64,000 bases of DNA from Haematobia irritans (GCF_050003625.1 NC_134401.1:68614537-68678536); one strand, 5' to 3'. Counted from the first letter of the stretch, positions 1-10,840 are shown. The notes: a model not told the origin generated them from the sequence alone. A program made the numbers and translations.

Positions 1-636
1 AATAACATACAGACCTGTCAGAACGCTGCCCTTAGAACCGCAACAGGATGTCTCCGCTGTACACCCCTGGATCACCTTTATGCGGAGACCAAGATCATAC
101 CAGTGCGTCGACACAACTACATGTTGTCAAAGCAGTACCTCTTGGGTTGCCATCGAAGTTGTCATCCGAATCACCATCTTGTGGATAGACAACCTCCACC
201 CAGGAATGTAAGGGTTGATCTTCACCTTCTAGAGCCCGAGATCCAGCGTTACAAAAGAGAGCGTCTAGATCAGGCAGCATACCAGACAGGTCTGAACAGG
301 ATTCATGAGGATACTGTAGCTGAAGCGGTGAGAAGCTACACGGTTAATCCTGTTCTCGGAGTCCGGCCGCCGCCCATTGCACCGGAGGAGAGAGACCTCC
401 CACGGCAGACAAGGGTAGTTTTGGCCCAACTAAGATCAGGCAAGTGCAGCCGCCTCAATTCATACTTATCAGTGATTGATAGCAGCGTAGCTGACGTGTG
501 TCCCATATATAATCAAGGGCCACATGACACTCGTCACCTTTTTGCTTGCCCAGCTAAGCCTACCCATCTCACTACCAGATCACTCTGGACACACCCCATC
601 CTTGTCGCGGAGTTCCTTGATCTGGCTACCAGCTGA
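1..636 (+). pseudogene. LINE ORF2 C-terminal fragment (LOA/Jockey-like)
   Basis: An open frame runs from the window edge to a stop at 634-636. The first codons read NNIQTCQNAALRTATGC, a typical post-reverse-transcriptase thumb motif of non-LTR retrotransposons. The C-terminal part keeps a zinc-knuckle-like arrangement (VCPIYNQGPHDTRHLFACP, about 165-185 codons into the visible frame). In this group such a motif closes ORF2 and is thought to help bind RNA or target DNA. The catalytic domains lie outside the window, so activity cannot be judged. The clade (LOA, Jockey or I group) is inferred from motif style only. No 3' UTR or tail was recognised after the stop. Confidence 0.75.
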
Positions 637-1110
637 ACTACACAAGCATAGAACAAAATGGATGAAACTACATTAAAAACTGTTACAACAACAACGCACT
701 TCTAGATGTGCACCAAAATTACAACCGACTGCCAACTTACGTAATTCCACAGCAAACTGAGCGCAGCTTTCATCTGATTTTTGTTTTCTGGAATTAAATC
801 GAAAATTTGCTAACAATTCGTTTGGTTTGGGATCGTAATGAGTTTGATCTAAAAAAAATTTGAATATATTCTGGAGTTTCTTCGCAACTGTTGGGAGCGA
901 ATACATTGTACAAAGGGTCAGCGAATGTTTCTACTTTTTCAGTGTTGTTTTTTGTCCATGTACTGTCACTCTTCCGAATTGGATAAATTGTTTTATCGTT
1001 CAGATTTAGTTTCTTAGTAATTTTCCAGAAAGAATAGTCACTTAATTTAGATGGGCCAAGATTGAGAATTTCCTCCTCAATTTGTTCATCATGTATTGTC
1101 GACGTTTGTT
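637..1110 (-). pseudogene. Ty3/gypsy-type gag remnant
   Basis: On the minus strand, 906-673 encodes HYDPKPNELLANFRF followed by SRKQKSDESCAQFAVELRKLA and CNFG. This spacing is characteristic of the capsid region of insect Ty3/gypsy Gag. Related residues continue upstream (about 906-1000) in another frame, so at least one frameshift is present. Gag would form the retroelement particle, but this piece is only about 80 residues with no protease or nucleocapsid. It is a dead fragment next to other fragments. The assignment rests on motif recognition, not an alignment. Confidence 0.55.
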
Positions 1111-1189
1111 TTCGGGAGATTTAGATAGTTGCCACTGCTTTTGGCCTTTCGTTTCTCTATTATTTTTCTCTTCACGGTATTGGATACGG

Positions 1190-1561
1190 TCAGATATCTT
1201 TCAAATTTGTTTTTGGCGTTGAATTCCATGAAGCATTGTGAATTACTTGGACAAGATGTTCTACAGCTTCAGTTATTTCATACTCAGTTTTTAAAGAGAG
1301 TTTCTTATTTAAGTTTTTGCTGACTTGGTATTTAAAATAATGCCAGTTAGTTCTCTTATTATGAAGTTTGCATTTATGATATTTTTCGATTCGTTGTGTA
1401 TGCAAGGTTAAGAATACTGGGTGGGGAGTGATCTGAATACGTCTTCGCTACATTCACATTTTACAGATTCAGCCGGGATACCCTTTGAAATACAGAAGTC
1501 TGTCAAATCAGGGAATTTATTTAAATCAGTAGGCCAATAGGTTGGTGAATATGGAGAAATA
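1190..1561 (-). pseudogene. Jockey-clade LINE ORF2 fragment (endonuclease end)
   Basis: Two minus-strand frames join end to end: one contains SPTYWPTDLNKFPDLTDF (about 1565-1495), the other TNWHYFKYQVSKNLN (about 1345-1300). Both are typical of the end of the AP endonuclease and the linker to reverse transcriptase in Jockey-type LINEs. A frameshift lies near 1408. The 5' side is abutted by a TIR element at about 1562, and the reverse transcriptase is absent. It is a non-functional relic; the clade is inferred from the PTYWP motif. Confidence 0.6.
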
Positions 1562-2770
1562 GAAAGAAAAATATGTTTTTCATATGTTCCGATACAAACA
1601 AAGTGTGTTTCATGCACAATTTTAAAACACAATATATTTAAGTGCAAACATGAAATGTTCCTAAACTAACACTAAATGTTTGGGACATCTATGTTAATAT
1701 GTTAGAATATATTATGTTTGGGGCATGAATGTTTCATAAAAATCATATGTGTGAATGCAAACATATATAAATTTACAAATTTCGACTAAACATACATATG
1801 TTGTAATATTTTATTCAGAGAGCGACAGAGAGAGTATAGAGAAAGAAATAGAGATGGAAACCGGGAGAGTTGACGAAAGATGTCAACATAACACAGCGAA
1901 AGAATCAAAAGGGAACAATTTCTGTGAAACCGCTTGTATGTTGTTTCGGAAAACTGTTTTATGATAAGGCCAAAACTTTAGTATGCTTAAGTCTAAATAT
2001 TATTTAATTTGAATAAAGAGAATAGACATTCGGAACCAAGAGAATAGACATTTGAAAAACAAACAGCATATGTTTTCGCCTTGAGAGCAGCATTTTATGT
2101 ATGTGTGGACATGTGTTTTGTTTATCATTTTGGCATTATGTGCACAATTTTTTTCTTGGTTCGTTAAAAGAATTCAGGGGTCTTCATAAAAACAACGAAA
2201 GGGCACTATACTCTTTTTAGAGTTGGGACAGTAAAATTAAATAAGGAGGAAATAGTTAAAAGTTACACAGTAAACAAAATTTAGTTCCTCTTTATTAATA
2301 AGTAGTCCACGAGGAGTTGACGGACACCTTCAAATATAAAAACGGACATTAAGTTGGAGTTTTGCAGCTAAAACAATTTAAAAAGATTATTTTCTTTAAA
2401 CTGAATTATTAAAGAAAAATAAAAGGCATTTTAGAGCGATGGTGTTAAATGTTAGTAAAAAAAAAACTGTTCACGCCTAAATAAATTTATATTATAAAAT
2501 TATTTATGTATGTTTATACTCGACTCCACGTTCTTCTTTTGTTAGAGTTTTTGAATTCCTTCCAAATTTTAAAGTTTTGTACCAAAAACAGTTTTTTGTT
2601 ACAAAATTGTTATTTTTGCAATAAAAAAATAATATTTTATCCAAAAATCAGTCAATTTCGTTTATATCAAGCACTGTAACTGACTATAAATCTTTAATAA
2701 CCCACATTTCGAAGTTTCATTATAAAACTTTAATATAGTATAAATATAAATGTGTAAATTAAAAAAAAAG

Positions 2771-2846
2771 TGTTCGGTCGGAGCAGGGATTGAACCCAGG
2801 ACCCTTTGCATGCAAGGCAGACATGCTAGCCACTGCTCCACGTGGC
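2771..2846 (-). other. tRNA-like module 1 inside copy A
   Basis: Read on the minus strand, the sequence has an A-box-like TGGCTAGCATG, a CTTGCAT loop in the anticodon position, and a B-box-like GGTTCAATCCC, followed by CGACCGAACAC. The same head, including CGACCGAACAC, occurs in the SINE at 7175-7497. It also recurs in copies C (15180-15256) and D (about 19782-19857), and as a stub in copy B. It is not called a tRNA gene because it lies inside a dispersed repeat and the arms do not pair convincingly. Confidence 0.6.
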
Positions 2847-2961
2847 AAACAAATGTATGTTTCTGTTAAATGATGATATGTTTGCATGGGCTCGTGGGCG
2901 CTGCAAACTATGCTATATAAATGTAACTTATAACGATAATTATCTACTGGTGACTATAACA

Positions 2962-3039
2962 GCTACGTAGTCCAGTGGATAGTGTGTTGGCTTACAAACT
3001 CTATGGTCCTCGGTTCGATTCTCCGTGCAAGCGAAAGGT
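2962..3039 (+). other. tRNA-like module 2 inside copy A
   Basis: The plus strand carries GCTACGTAGTCCAGTGG, an A-box-like start, and GGTTCGATTC, a B-box-like element, about 80 bases in total. It points away from module 1, so the two potential pol III promoters are divergent and about 115 bp apart. The module recurs in copies B (about 9789-9865), C (about 15371-15440) and D (about 19600-19665, minus). It is tRNA-derived by sequence. Transcription is not shown. Confidence 0.5.
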
Positions 3040-3354
3040 AAAATTTAAAAAATTTATAAAAGTGAATAATTTCTTCAACATTATTTGTATTACAGAAAAA
3101 GGAACTAAAATATTTCGTAGAAGTGAAAATTACGAGTATGTTAGGCAATGAGCACAATCGTCTTTGGGAAAAATTCTTCCAAGCATATAATATTTTTGGG
3201 CTCAAAATGCTTCCTAACATATAATATGTTCACATAAAACAAACATATTAATGTTTCGGCAGTATCCAATAATATATGTGCTTCCTGCAAAATATGTTTG
3301 GAACATATGTTAAAGAAGCGATTTTTTTGAGGGTGCAAACGGTATGCTTCGCAT

Positions 3355-3800
3355 TATAGCAGTGATGCCAGGAAGTTTTTTGAAAATTCCCTACGCGGCT
3401 CCTTAAAATTCCATTTTTTTCACCTACATTTTTCCCTACGAGAAAATTTTATATTGAATTCAATTTCATTAAAATTAATAGACAGGGATTATATCCTTCA
3501 ATAAAGAGACCAAATGTTCAATAATATGAATATTGAAATTTTTAATCGGATTTCGAACATTGCAACATCATTGCTCATTTTTAACACTACCAACATTTTT
3601 CTTGTGGACTTTATTGGCCGCGTGTTTCTTCAGGTCAAATTGCATTGGTATTTAAAATCGTCATTTTCGACTGCCTCTAGTCAACCCTTTAATTCAACAG
3701 TGAGTCCATTTGCCCAAAAAGGCTATTTTCTAAATTTTGTTGGAATGGTTTTATTTTCTTCACTAGACGACATTTTTCTAAAACATTAAAAACTGTTATG
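3355..3800 (-). pseudogene. Possible hAT / zinc-finger transposase remnant
   Basis: A minus-strand frame near 3645-3575 reads FDLKKHAANKVHKKN, resembling the end of a C2H2/BED-like finger found at the N-terminus of some hAT-type transposases. The flank at about 3361 (CAGTGATGCCAGGAAG) resembles hAT terminal repeats beginning CAGTGTTGCCA. Stops interrupt the rest. It may only be a decayed repeat. The plus-strand frame 3514-3789 is not credible as a gene. Confidence 0.3.
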
Positions 3801-4690
3801 AATGTAAAAGTTGTAAAACAGTTTTTGAAGATATTCCGGAATACAAATCCTACATTTACTATTTTTATGTTAGCCTCATACCAATGCAGGCCGGTTTAAT
3901 GTCAAAGTCATTTCATTACTATTGTAATCTAGTATTATGTTGAATTTTGTAAAGAGAAGTTAATTAATAAATTGAATTTGTTGTAAATGAACTGAAAGAA
4001 ACTCACTTTGCACTGCACTTAGTCTCATTTTGTATTTTAAGTTTAGTTTTAGTTGCAACATACCTTGATGTTGCAAGGCGTCCGGCAATGTTTACGTTAG
4101 AATAAAGTTAATTTGGTATACTCAATTTTGAATGCAATGTTAATAGTGCTCTCTCATGTTCGACCTTATCGTTTCAAATTATAAGTATTATTATTTACGA
4201 TTTTGTATATAGGGAAAACCCTCAATAAAGCCACTTGTCTTGAGTTATATATAGAAAAAACTAAACTATCGAGTTTTTATTTTTCTTTATTTCATATTTT
4301 ATTCGCAATCGGCAAACAACTAGTAAACATTTTAAAACCTTGTGGACCAATTTTAACTTTTATATCATCTATAATACATGAGCACAGTACCCACCTTAAA
4401 GAAACTTTGTCTGAACATTTTCATCAATGATTAATATTCAATATATAGCTTGATTTTTATTGAAAATCATTACTAAAGAATATACATTAATACGTAAATC
4501 AATTTAGTTTTAATAATACATAAAAATATTGATAATAAGAAACATATCAAATAATCTTTCTTAATTAAAGTTAGTTGAGTTTTGTGAAATTATCGTCTAA
4601 AATACGTATATACACTAAATTACTATACGCACTGTTGTATAATAATAGGTACGGCATCTACTTTAATGATATGCTATCATCTCAATGTGG
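3801..4690. other. A+T-rich stretch without recognisable gene
   Basis: No coding motif or repeat family was recognised. On the minus strand an AATAAA lies at 4456-4461, about 240 bp beyond the stop of the pangolin-like frame, and could serve as its polyadenylation signal. No C-clamp-like coding sequence was seen on the minus strand here. Confidence 0.5.
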
Positions 4691-4697
4691 ACTTTGA

Positions 4698-5807
4698 TTA
4701 AATTTTTTCTGTGTTTATTTTAGTAGAATGTTTATCCTTTTTGCGTTTTCTCTTTTTTGACACGTATCCATAGTTATCCCTGGCGCTCCACCCTGGATAA
4801 AGTTCCATGTGCAGTTGCCGTTCTTGTCTCGCTTTTTCGTAATATTTGGCTTGTTCTTCTCTCGACAATTCATGCCAACGTCTACCTAATATTTGGTTTA
4901 TTGCTGCAGATTCCTTAAGAGTGCACTCCGCCACAACTTTTGCTCTCATTTCTTTCATGTACAGCATAAAGGCATTTAATGGTTTTTTTATATGTGGTTT
5001 CTTCTTATCAGCTGAAGCGTTATTGCATTTAATATTTCGCTCCATGTTTTTTATGTCTTTACAATCTATATTTCTAGAACTACTGTTTAGGCTGGCATTC
5101 TTACTTCCGCTTTGTTTTGTCAATGGGTTTACGATAGACTGGTACGAGTTAATCACACGATATGGTGATGAGTGCACCGATGGTAGAAGACTGGATGAGA
5201 AAGGAAAGGAAAATTCACTAGATAATTCACTGGGCAATGTCGTGTTATAAGTACTGCGAAAACTGGTAGATGATGAATATACAGGAGAATGCCATGATGC
5301 AACTTGCGATATTTCCGGACCTAGTATAGAATACGGGTATTGGGTTGAAGGAAAGGTATAAAGCGACGATCTTGTCAATCCCAAGGCTTTAGTATCCAAT
5401 TGATATGGAGGAATGCCACAGTGTGCAGGTGGAGGTGTGGCTAAATGATCAGTATTTTGACTAAAAAAGCATTGTAAACCTAGCTTGTTCGTCATCGATA
5501 CTGGGAAACCACCACCAGTACTGCCTGTATATGAATAAGGAGATACTAAATAACTCATATTACAGTGTGATACGTTTGGACCAGTATTACTAAAGTCTGG
5601 GCTGTCATTAGTTCTAGCTGGAATTTCTCTACATTTCTCGGCACTTTCGGTTAAGTCGATTAAACTAGATTTTTCTTCCAACAAATTTTCGGTTGATACA
5701 GTTTCGTCGTCGCGATCGCCTTCGTCTTTGAATATTTTCACCTCGTCTGTGCTTCCTAGGTCATCCCCTGTTGAACTAGTGGTACGAGCATCACTTATAT
5801 TTGGCAT
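4698..5807 (-). CDS. pan: Pangolin/TCF-like HMG-box protein, C-clamp absent
   Basis: A 369-codon frame with no internal stop or intron, starting at the ATG at 5807-5805. Pangolin/TCF is the nuclear DNA-binding effector of Wnt signalling; it binds Armadillo/beta-catenin through its N-terminus and WWCAAAG-type sites through its HMG box. Residues about 14-35 contain [17 protein letters not shown], the armadillo-binding signature. Residues about 40-270 form a Ser/Tyr/Pro-rich linker with [15 protein letters not shown]. Residues 272-341 are a complete HMG box ([19 protein letters not shown] to [19 protein letters not shown]), followed by a basic tail KRKRKKDK. The frame then ends after a short tail ([10 protein letters not shown]). 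The cysteine-rich C-clamp and CtBP-binding C-terminus of fly pangolin are missing. It is either an intact retrocopy, possibly internally primed at the A-rich basic-tail codons, or a large coding exon of the real locus with a short isoform. Confidence 0.85.
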   Translation of the reverse strand: MPNISDARTTSSTGDDLGSTDEVKIFKDEGDRDDETVSTENLLEEKSSLIDLTESAEKCREIPARTNDSPDFSNTGPNVSHCNMSYLVSPYSYTGSTGGGFPVSMTNKLGLQCFFSQNTDHLATPPPAHCGIPPYQLDTKALGLTRSSLYTFPSTQYPYSILGPEISQVASWHSPVYSSSTSFRSTYNTTLPSELSSEFSFPFSSSLLPSVHSSPYRVINSYQSIVNPLTKQSGSKNASLNSSSRNIDCKDIKNMERNIKCNNASADKKKPHIKKPLNAFMLYMKEMRAKVVAECTLKESAAINQILGRRWHELSREEQAKYYEKARQERQLHMELYPGWSARDNYGYVSKKRKRKKDKHSTKINTEKI

Positions 5808-6235
5808 GATCCTCTTCAGCGATTTCTACGATTTAAGTTATAATACAAATTTATTATGTAATTAAAATAGAATTATAAATATATTAGTCAATATTTTATT
5901 GCATGTAATAAAGAAAACTAATTTTAGTATAAATATTGTTCAAATTAAATATAAATGATTCAAATCATTTTTCATTTAAAAAATCAAAACGAAAAACAAC
6001 TAAAAGATTACAAACATGTATTAAACTAATCTGGTAAATACAACATTTGGTATGACGCAAGCCAATCTCCCATCTTCCTCAAATCTATAATCTTTGCGTC
6101 TGTCGACTGCTAATTGTGTCGGTGTTTCATAGTAAATCATAAATACCGAGTTCATGACAAAGTTCAAGGTTTTCTTGCAAATATATCTAAAGTTATTTTA
6201 GTTTCATTCTAATTATCATTCTATTATTATCAATG
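5808..6235. repeat. Intergenic A+T-rich DNA with a dispersed 100-bp motif
   Basis: About 5985-6095 (from AAACGAAAAACAACTAAAAG to CTCCCATCTTCCTC) is nearly identical to 18535-18635, where the same motif also occurs inverted nearby (18290-18365). It is therefore a dispersed repeat, not a regulatory region special to the pangolin-like frame. Nothing else was recognised. Confidence 0.55.
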
Positions 6236-6815
6236 AAAAACTAAAAAACGCTGGTTCAAATCTCAGCAGCGGCAATTTTTTATTAAAAATTTTTCTAAAA
6301 AATATTTTTTTATGTATACATCGTTTAATTTTGTTTTTTTTTCGGCATATATTTTCGTATAAATTTATGTTTTCCATTAAAAATCAACAAAAATTAAAAA
6401 CTGTCGTAATTTGCAAAACCTTCTCAAAAGTACTTCCTTTTTATTGATTTTCTATTCTTTTTGTCCGAAATTTAATTGTCCAAAACTTAAATGTTCATTT
6501 AAAACGACCTAGTTCCGTAGTTTCTAAGACCAAAAGGACTGCATCGGAAGTGGAAAAAATCGATATGGGATCGTTCGTAATTTGCAAAACTTTCTGAAAA
6601 GAACTTACTTGGAAGTGAAAAAATCAAACGGCAGAGGTTCAAATCCCAGCTGGGATGATTTTTTATTATTATTTTACTTTTTTATTGCTTTTTTTATTTT
6701 ATTCCGAAATTTAATTCTCCAAAACATAAATTTTCACTATAAACGACCAAATTCCGTAGTTTCTAAGACCAAAAGGACTGCATCGGAAGTGGAAAAAATC
6801 GATAGGGGATCCCGG
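6235..6815. repeat. Tandem repeat, roughly 240-bp period
   Basis: The segment TTCCGTAGTTTCTAAGACC plus about 50 following bases occurs at about 6510-6575 and again at 6750-6812. CGTAATTTGCAAAAC occurs at 6404 and 6574. A third partial unit is marked by GGTTCAAATC-CAGC at about 6252 and 6627. The GGTTCAAATC block resembles a tRNA B box, but no full tRNA fold was seen. The frame at 6582-6827 is a by-product of the repeat. Confidence 0.6.
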
Positions 6816-6839
6816 GATCTACTTTGAGTTAAATTTTTA

Positions 6840-7697
6840 ATTTAAAAGAAATGTTTAAAAGAAATGTTTGTGGAACAACTTCCATTTTTTGCTGGGTTCA
6901 TCTCGATCCGATTTTGTGTTTTGAATATCCCATCAAAAAAAAAAAAAAGCGGCGCCAAAAAAGTAGTGAAAATGTTCTTTTTGGATCCGGAAGTGGTTCC
7001 AAATTAGCGCAGAAGTGATGAATTTAACATGGGATAGTCATAGGACAGCAGTTGCAATGAATTTGAATCACTTTGTAGGATGTGATCTGAATTCAGTGTT
7101 TTGTATGTGAATTATATTTTTAAAAATTCGCAAATATTTTTAAAAATTCCCAATTTTTCTAGACTGGATCTAGAGGAGCCACCGTGGTGCAATGGTTAGC
7201 ATGCCCGCCTTGCATACACAAGGTCGTGGGTTCGATTCCTGCTACGACCGAACACCAAAAAGTTTTTCATCGGTGGGTTATCCCACCTCAGTAATGCTGG
7301 TGACATTTCTGAGGGTTTCAAAGCTTCTACTAAGTGGTTTCACTGGAATGTGGAACGCCGTTCGGACTCGGCTATAAGCTTAACATGGAATCGGGCAGCA
7401 CTCAGTGATAAGAGAGAAGTTCACCACTGTGGTATCACAATGGACTGAATAGTCTAAGTGAGCCGATACATCGGGCTACCACATAACCTAACCTAACCTA
7501 GACTGGATCTAGAATTCTTATCGACAACATTTTAATAATTTGTTCCATTTTATTAATTCTTACTCTGTTTTCAATCTATTTGAAACAAAAAATTTAAAAT
7601 TACCCATTAAAAATATGAAAAAAACGAGTTATAATAAAGAACATTTTTAAAGTTGTGCATTTAGAAGGACTTCCAAATTTTTTTGCTGGGATGTGTA
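6840..7697. repeat. Interspersed repeat, copy 1 (split by SINE)
   Basis: Sequence around 7000-7120 (CGCAGAAGTGATGAATTTAA, GTCATAGGACAG) and 7500-7697 is shared with 41470-41948. Both copies end ACTTCCAAATTTTTTTGCTG followed by GGG. A related TTTTTTGCTGGG also occurs at about 6886-6897 in direct orientation. No coding capacity or clear TIR was seen, so the class is unknown. The SINE at 7175-7497 interrupts it. Confidence 0.55.
7175..7497 (+). mobile_element. tRNA-headed SINE, full length with TSD
   Basis: The head has an A box TGGTTAGCATG (7193-7203) and a B box GGTTCGATTCC (7229-7239), with a CTTGCAT loop suggesting descent from a tRNA-Ala. The body is about 200 bp. The 3' end runs from TGGTATCACAATGGACTGAA to CCTAACCTAACCTA. 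A 16-bp direct repeat CTAGACTGGATCTAGA flanks it (7159-7174 and 7498-7513), showing target-primed insertion. The last ~80 bp match the 3' end of the LINE copies at 10613-17303 and 23821-25915, so that LINE probably supplies its reverse transcriptase. The frame 7192-7377 is not a gene. Confidence 0.88.
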
Positions 7698-8005
7698 GTA
7701 CAATTTTTTATTTTTAATTTTGTCAAGAATTTTAAGGAAATGGGGACGAAACGTAAAAAGAATACTGAATTGTTTTTATATTTTTGGTCAATTATCTTTA
7801 GTTTACTTTGTAAGAGTTCAGAGCCGAGCTCCATAATTTGAGAAACCAGGACGGCACGCAAAACATTTAACGCCTTTAGAAAAATATTTAAAATTAGCAT
7901 TAAAATCGATTGCCAAGTTACATATTGTACCGACGAGCGATGTATTTTATCGATTTCTGATATTTCAGATAAAATCCCAGATAAGTTCCCATTTATTTGC
8001 ATCTT
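7698..8005. other. Unassigned A+T-rich sequence
   Basis: No protein motif, TIR or shared repeat was recognised here; the frames present are short and lack family features. Confidence 0.4.
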
Positions 8006-8772
8006 GTTATACCCTCCACCATAGGATGGGGGTATTTTAACGTTGTCATTCCGTTTGTAACACATCGAAATATTGCTCTAAGACCCCATAAAGTATATAT
8101 ATTCTGGGTCGTGGTGAAATTCTGAATCGATCTGAGCATGTCCGTCCGTACGTCTGTTGAAATCGGTCGGATGGTATTGCAAATGGGCCATATCGGTCTA
8201 CTTTTACGTATAGCCCCCATATAAACGGAGAAGCAAATTTCATCCGATCCGGATGGTGTTACTATATGGTCTCTAACAACCATGCAAAAATTGGTCCACA
8301 TCGGTCCATAATTATATATAGCCCCCATATAAACCGATCCCCGATTTGGCTTGCGGAGCCTCTAAGAGAAGCAAATTTCATCCGATCCGGTTGAAATTTT
8401 GTACATGGTGTCAGCATATGATCTCTAACAACAATGCAAAAATTGGTCGACATCGGTCCATAATTATATATAGCCCCCATATAAATCGATCCCCTGATTT
8501 GCCTTGCGGAGCCTCTAAGAGAAGCAAATTTCATCCGATCCGGCCGAAATTTGGTACATGGTGTATATAGTACGTGGTGGTAGTATATGATATTTAAGAA
8601 CCATGCCAAAAGTGGTCCATATCAGTCCATAATCATATGGACTAACTCACAATTTAGAAAACGATGTTAAGAAGTTTTAAGATTGTGGATGACATTCTTT
8701 CGTAGAAGTTTCCATGGTGGAGGGTACATAAGATTCGGCCTGGCCGAACTTACGGCCGTATATACTTGTTTT
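8006..8772. repeat. Dispersed repeat with ~150-bp internal monomers, copy 1
   Basis: It begins TTATACCCTCCACCATAGG and ends with the inverted counterpart CCATGGTGGAGGGTA, followed by CGGCCTGGCCGAAC and CGGCCGTATATACTTG. Inside, CATCGGTCCATAATTATATA followed by GCCCCCATATAAACCGATC recurs about every 150 bp (8301, 8452, degenerate at 8616). A second array is at about 34676-35807. It is non-coding; the frames on either strand follow the monomer period. The superfamily is not identified. Confidence 0.65.
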
Positions 8773-9011
8773 AATTATCCTTTTTTTGACAAAAACACAG
8801 ATTAAGGTGCAAACAATAACTTCCTTCGCCAATAGTAGGCATTATAGAAGCTTTAACCCATTCACTACCGAATTAAAAGTAGCCATTGCAAAATTATTTT
8901 TTAATTAGAACTAGTGTATTCTACTGATATAGAGTACAAAACAACAAATTTGGGAAGTACAATTATGTAAACATGGATGTAGCAAGATGTCCTCCTAGGT
9001 GGACATTGGTA
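8773..9011. other. Unassigned sequence between repeats
   Basis: Nothing recognisable; it ends at the TA (9010-9011) used by the following TIR element. Confidence 0.4.
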
Positions 9012-10096
9012 CACTGTTAGAAAAATATGTTTTTCATATGTTCCGATATAAACAAAATGTGTTTCGGGGACAATTTTTAAACACAATATATTTAAGTGCA
9101 AACATGTTATGTTCCTAAACTAACACCAAATGTTTGGGACATATATGTTTATATGTTAGAATATATTATGTTTGGGGCATGAATGTTTTATAAAAATAAT
9201 ATGTGTGAATGTAAACATATATAAATTTACAAATTTCGAGTAAACATATATATGTTGTGATATTTTATTCAGAGAGCGACAGAGAGAGTATAGAGAAAGA
9301 AATAGAGATGGAAACCGGGAGGGTTGACGAAAGATATCAACATAACACAGCGAGAGAATGAAAAGAGAGCAATTTCTTTGAAACCGTTTGTATGTTGTTT
9401 CGGAAAACTGTTTTATGATAAGGTCAAAAATTTGATATGCTTAAGTCTAAATATTATTTAATTTGAATATTAGAATTAGTATTCGAAGTAAAGAGAATAG
9501 ACATTCGGAACCAAGAGAATAGACATTTGAAAAAAACAGCGTGTGTGTTCGTCTTGAGAGCAGCATTTTATGTATGTGTGGACATGTGTTTTGTTTATCA
9601 TTTTGGCATTATGGGTACAATTTTTTTTCGTTAAAAGAAATCGGAACGTATGCTAACCACTGCTCCATGTGGCCAACAAATGTATGTTTCTGTTAAATAA
9701 TGTTATGTTTTCATGGGCTCGTGGGCGCTGCAAACTATGCTATATAAATGTAACTTATAACGATAATTGTCTATTGGTGACTATAACAGCTACGTAGCCC
9801 AGTGGTAGTGTGTTGGCTTACAAATTGCATGGTTCCCGGTTCGATTCTTCGTCCACGCGAAAGGTAAAATTTAAAAAAAAAAAATATAAAATTGAATGAT
9901 TTCTTCATTATTTGTATTACAAAAAAAGGTGCCAAGAACTAAAAATTTCGTGGAAGTGAAAATTAAATGCTTCCAAACATATAACATGTTCACATAAAAC
10001 AAACATAATAATGTTTCGGCAATATCCAATAATATATGTGCTTCCTGCAAAATATGTTTGGAACATATGTTAGAGAAGCAATTTTTGTTGAGAGTG
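9012..10096 (+). mobile_element. TA-flanked TIR element with tRNA-like modules, copy B (short form)
   Basis: Starts CACTGTTAGAAAAATATG after TA (9010-9011) and ends TTGAGAGTG before TA (10097-10098). At 1,085 bp it is a deletion derivative. The middle of the longer copies, including most of tRNA-like module 1, is missing around 9640-9655, leaving only a stub of that module (CTAACCACTGCTCCATGTGG). Module 2 remains at about 9789-9865. No transposase is encoded. Confidence 0.8.
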
Positions 10097-10219
10097 TAGT
10101 CAAAGGAGTCAATTCACCTAAATATACTTACGAACATTTTTATATGTGATCTTCAATTCTGTTAAAAAATGTTGTTTTTTGCATGTATTTTGGTATGATA
10201 TGTATTTTGGTAAATAATA
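10097..10219. other. Short unique spacer
   Basis: About 120 bp between copy B and the mariner terminal repeat, with no recognised content. Confidence 0.4.
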
Positions 10220-10372
10220 AAGGGTGATACGGTCAAAATTTGGTCAATATAAACTTGACGTATTTCTTTCAATTTTGCATTTAAAAAACCTGAACACCCC
10301 TCATTTTGAAGGTGTGTGTATGTAGAATGTTGCTCCTATTTTGATTTTGGAATTCACTCTTCAGTTGTCAAA

Positions 10373-10612
10373 ATGCCGTCCAAGCAAGAAGAGCAGAGTA
10401 TCAAAATTTTGCTTGCGCATCGCGAAAATCCAAGCTACTCGCACGCAAAGCTGGCAAAATCGCTAAAAGTTGCCAAATCAACCGTTACAAATGTAATTAA
10501 AGTGTTTGGGGAACGTTTGTCGACAGCCAGGAAGTCTGGATCAGGGGAAAATCGAAAACCGGAAGCCGCTGAGACGACAAAGAGAGTTGCCGGTAGTTTC
10601 AAGCGAAACCCT
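10373..10612 (+). pseudogene. DD37E mariner transposase, N-terminal part (copy 1)
   Basis: Starts at ATG 10373 (MPSKQEEQSIKILLAHREN). The first helix-turn-helix (SHAKLAKSLKVAKSTVTNVI) would bind the terminal repeats. The frame is open up to the LINE insertion and continues in frame at 17304. Unlike copy 2, the G-run near 10545 has not shifted the frame. Without the LINE the N-terminal half would be uninterrupted, so the LINE insertion is the main break in this copy. Confidence 0.85.
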
Positions 10613-10840
10613 AGGTTAGGTTAGGTTAAAGTGGCATTTCAGGCTCACTTAGACTATTCAGTCCATTGTGATACCACATTGAACTAAAAGTACCTATTAC
10701 ATATGGGCACTTCTAGTCTTAACCACAGAACCTTCTCTATTATTTACTTTTGTGGAACCAACCAGATTGCTCCAAAAACATTAACAAACTGCTTAAGTTA
10801 ACGTTTTCCAGGTCAGCCAGTAATTTAAAGCTATATGCTC

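Larger units (their letters stand above)
1562..3335 (+). mobile_element. TA-flanked TIR element with tRNA-like modules, copy A
   Basis: This is the first of four copies (others at 9012-10096, 13973-15745 and 19291-23772). It starts near AAAAATATGTTTTTCATATG and ends GATTTTTTTGAGGGTG. Intact copies start CACTGTTAG or CACTCTTAG, end GAGAGTG or GAGGGTG, and are flanked by TA on both sides, as in the Tc1/mariner superfamily. Copy A has lost its first bases. No transposase frame exists, so it is non-autonomous. It carries two divergent tRNA-like sequences (2771-2846 minus, 2962-3039 plus) and a GA-rich block near 1816-1860 that is conserved among copies. Confidence 0.75.

Noticed and set aside
2771..3039. 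Possible genuine tRNA genes
   Set aside because: A and B boxes are present, but the units recur inside dispersed TIR elements, arm pairing is poor, and one is homologous to a SINE head.
3514..3789. 91-codon plus-strand frame
   Set aside because: No motif; the opposite strand shows a better zinc-finger-like fragment.
4846..5250. 134-codon plus-strand frame opposite the pangolin-like gene
   Set aside because: It is the antisense shadow of the HMG-box and linker codons and has no family features.
8006..8609. Overlapping 65-115 codon frames on both strands
   Set aside because: They follow the ~150-bp monomer period and repeat within themselves; a consequence of the array.
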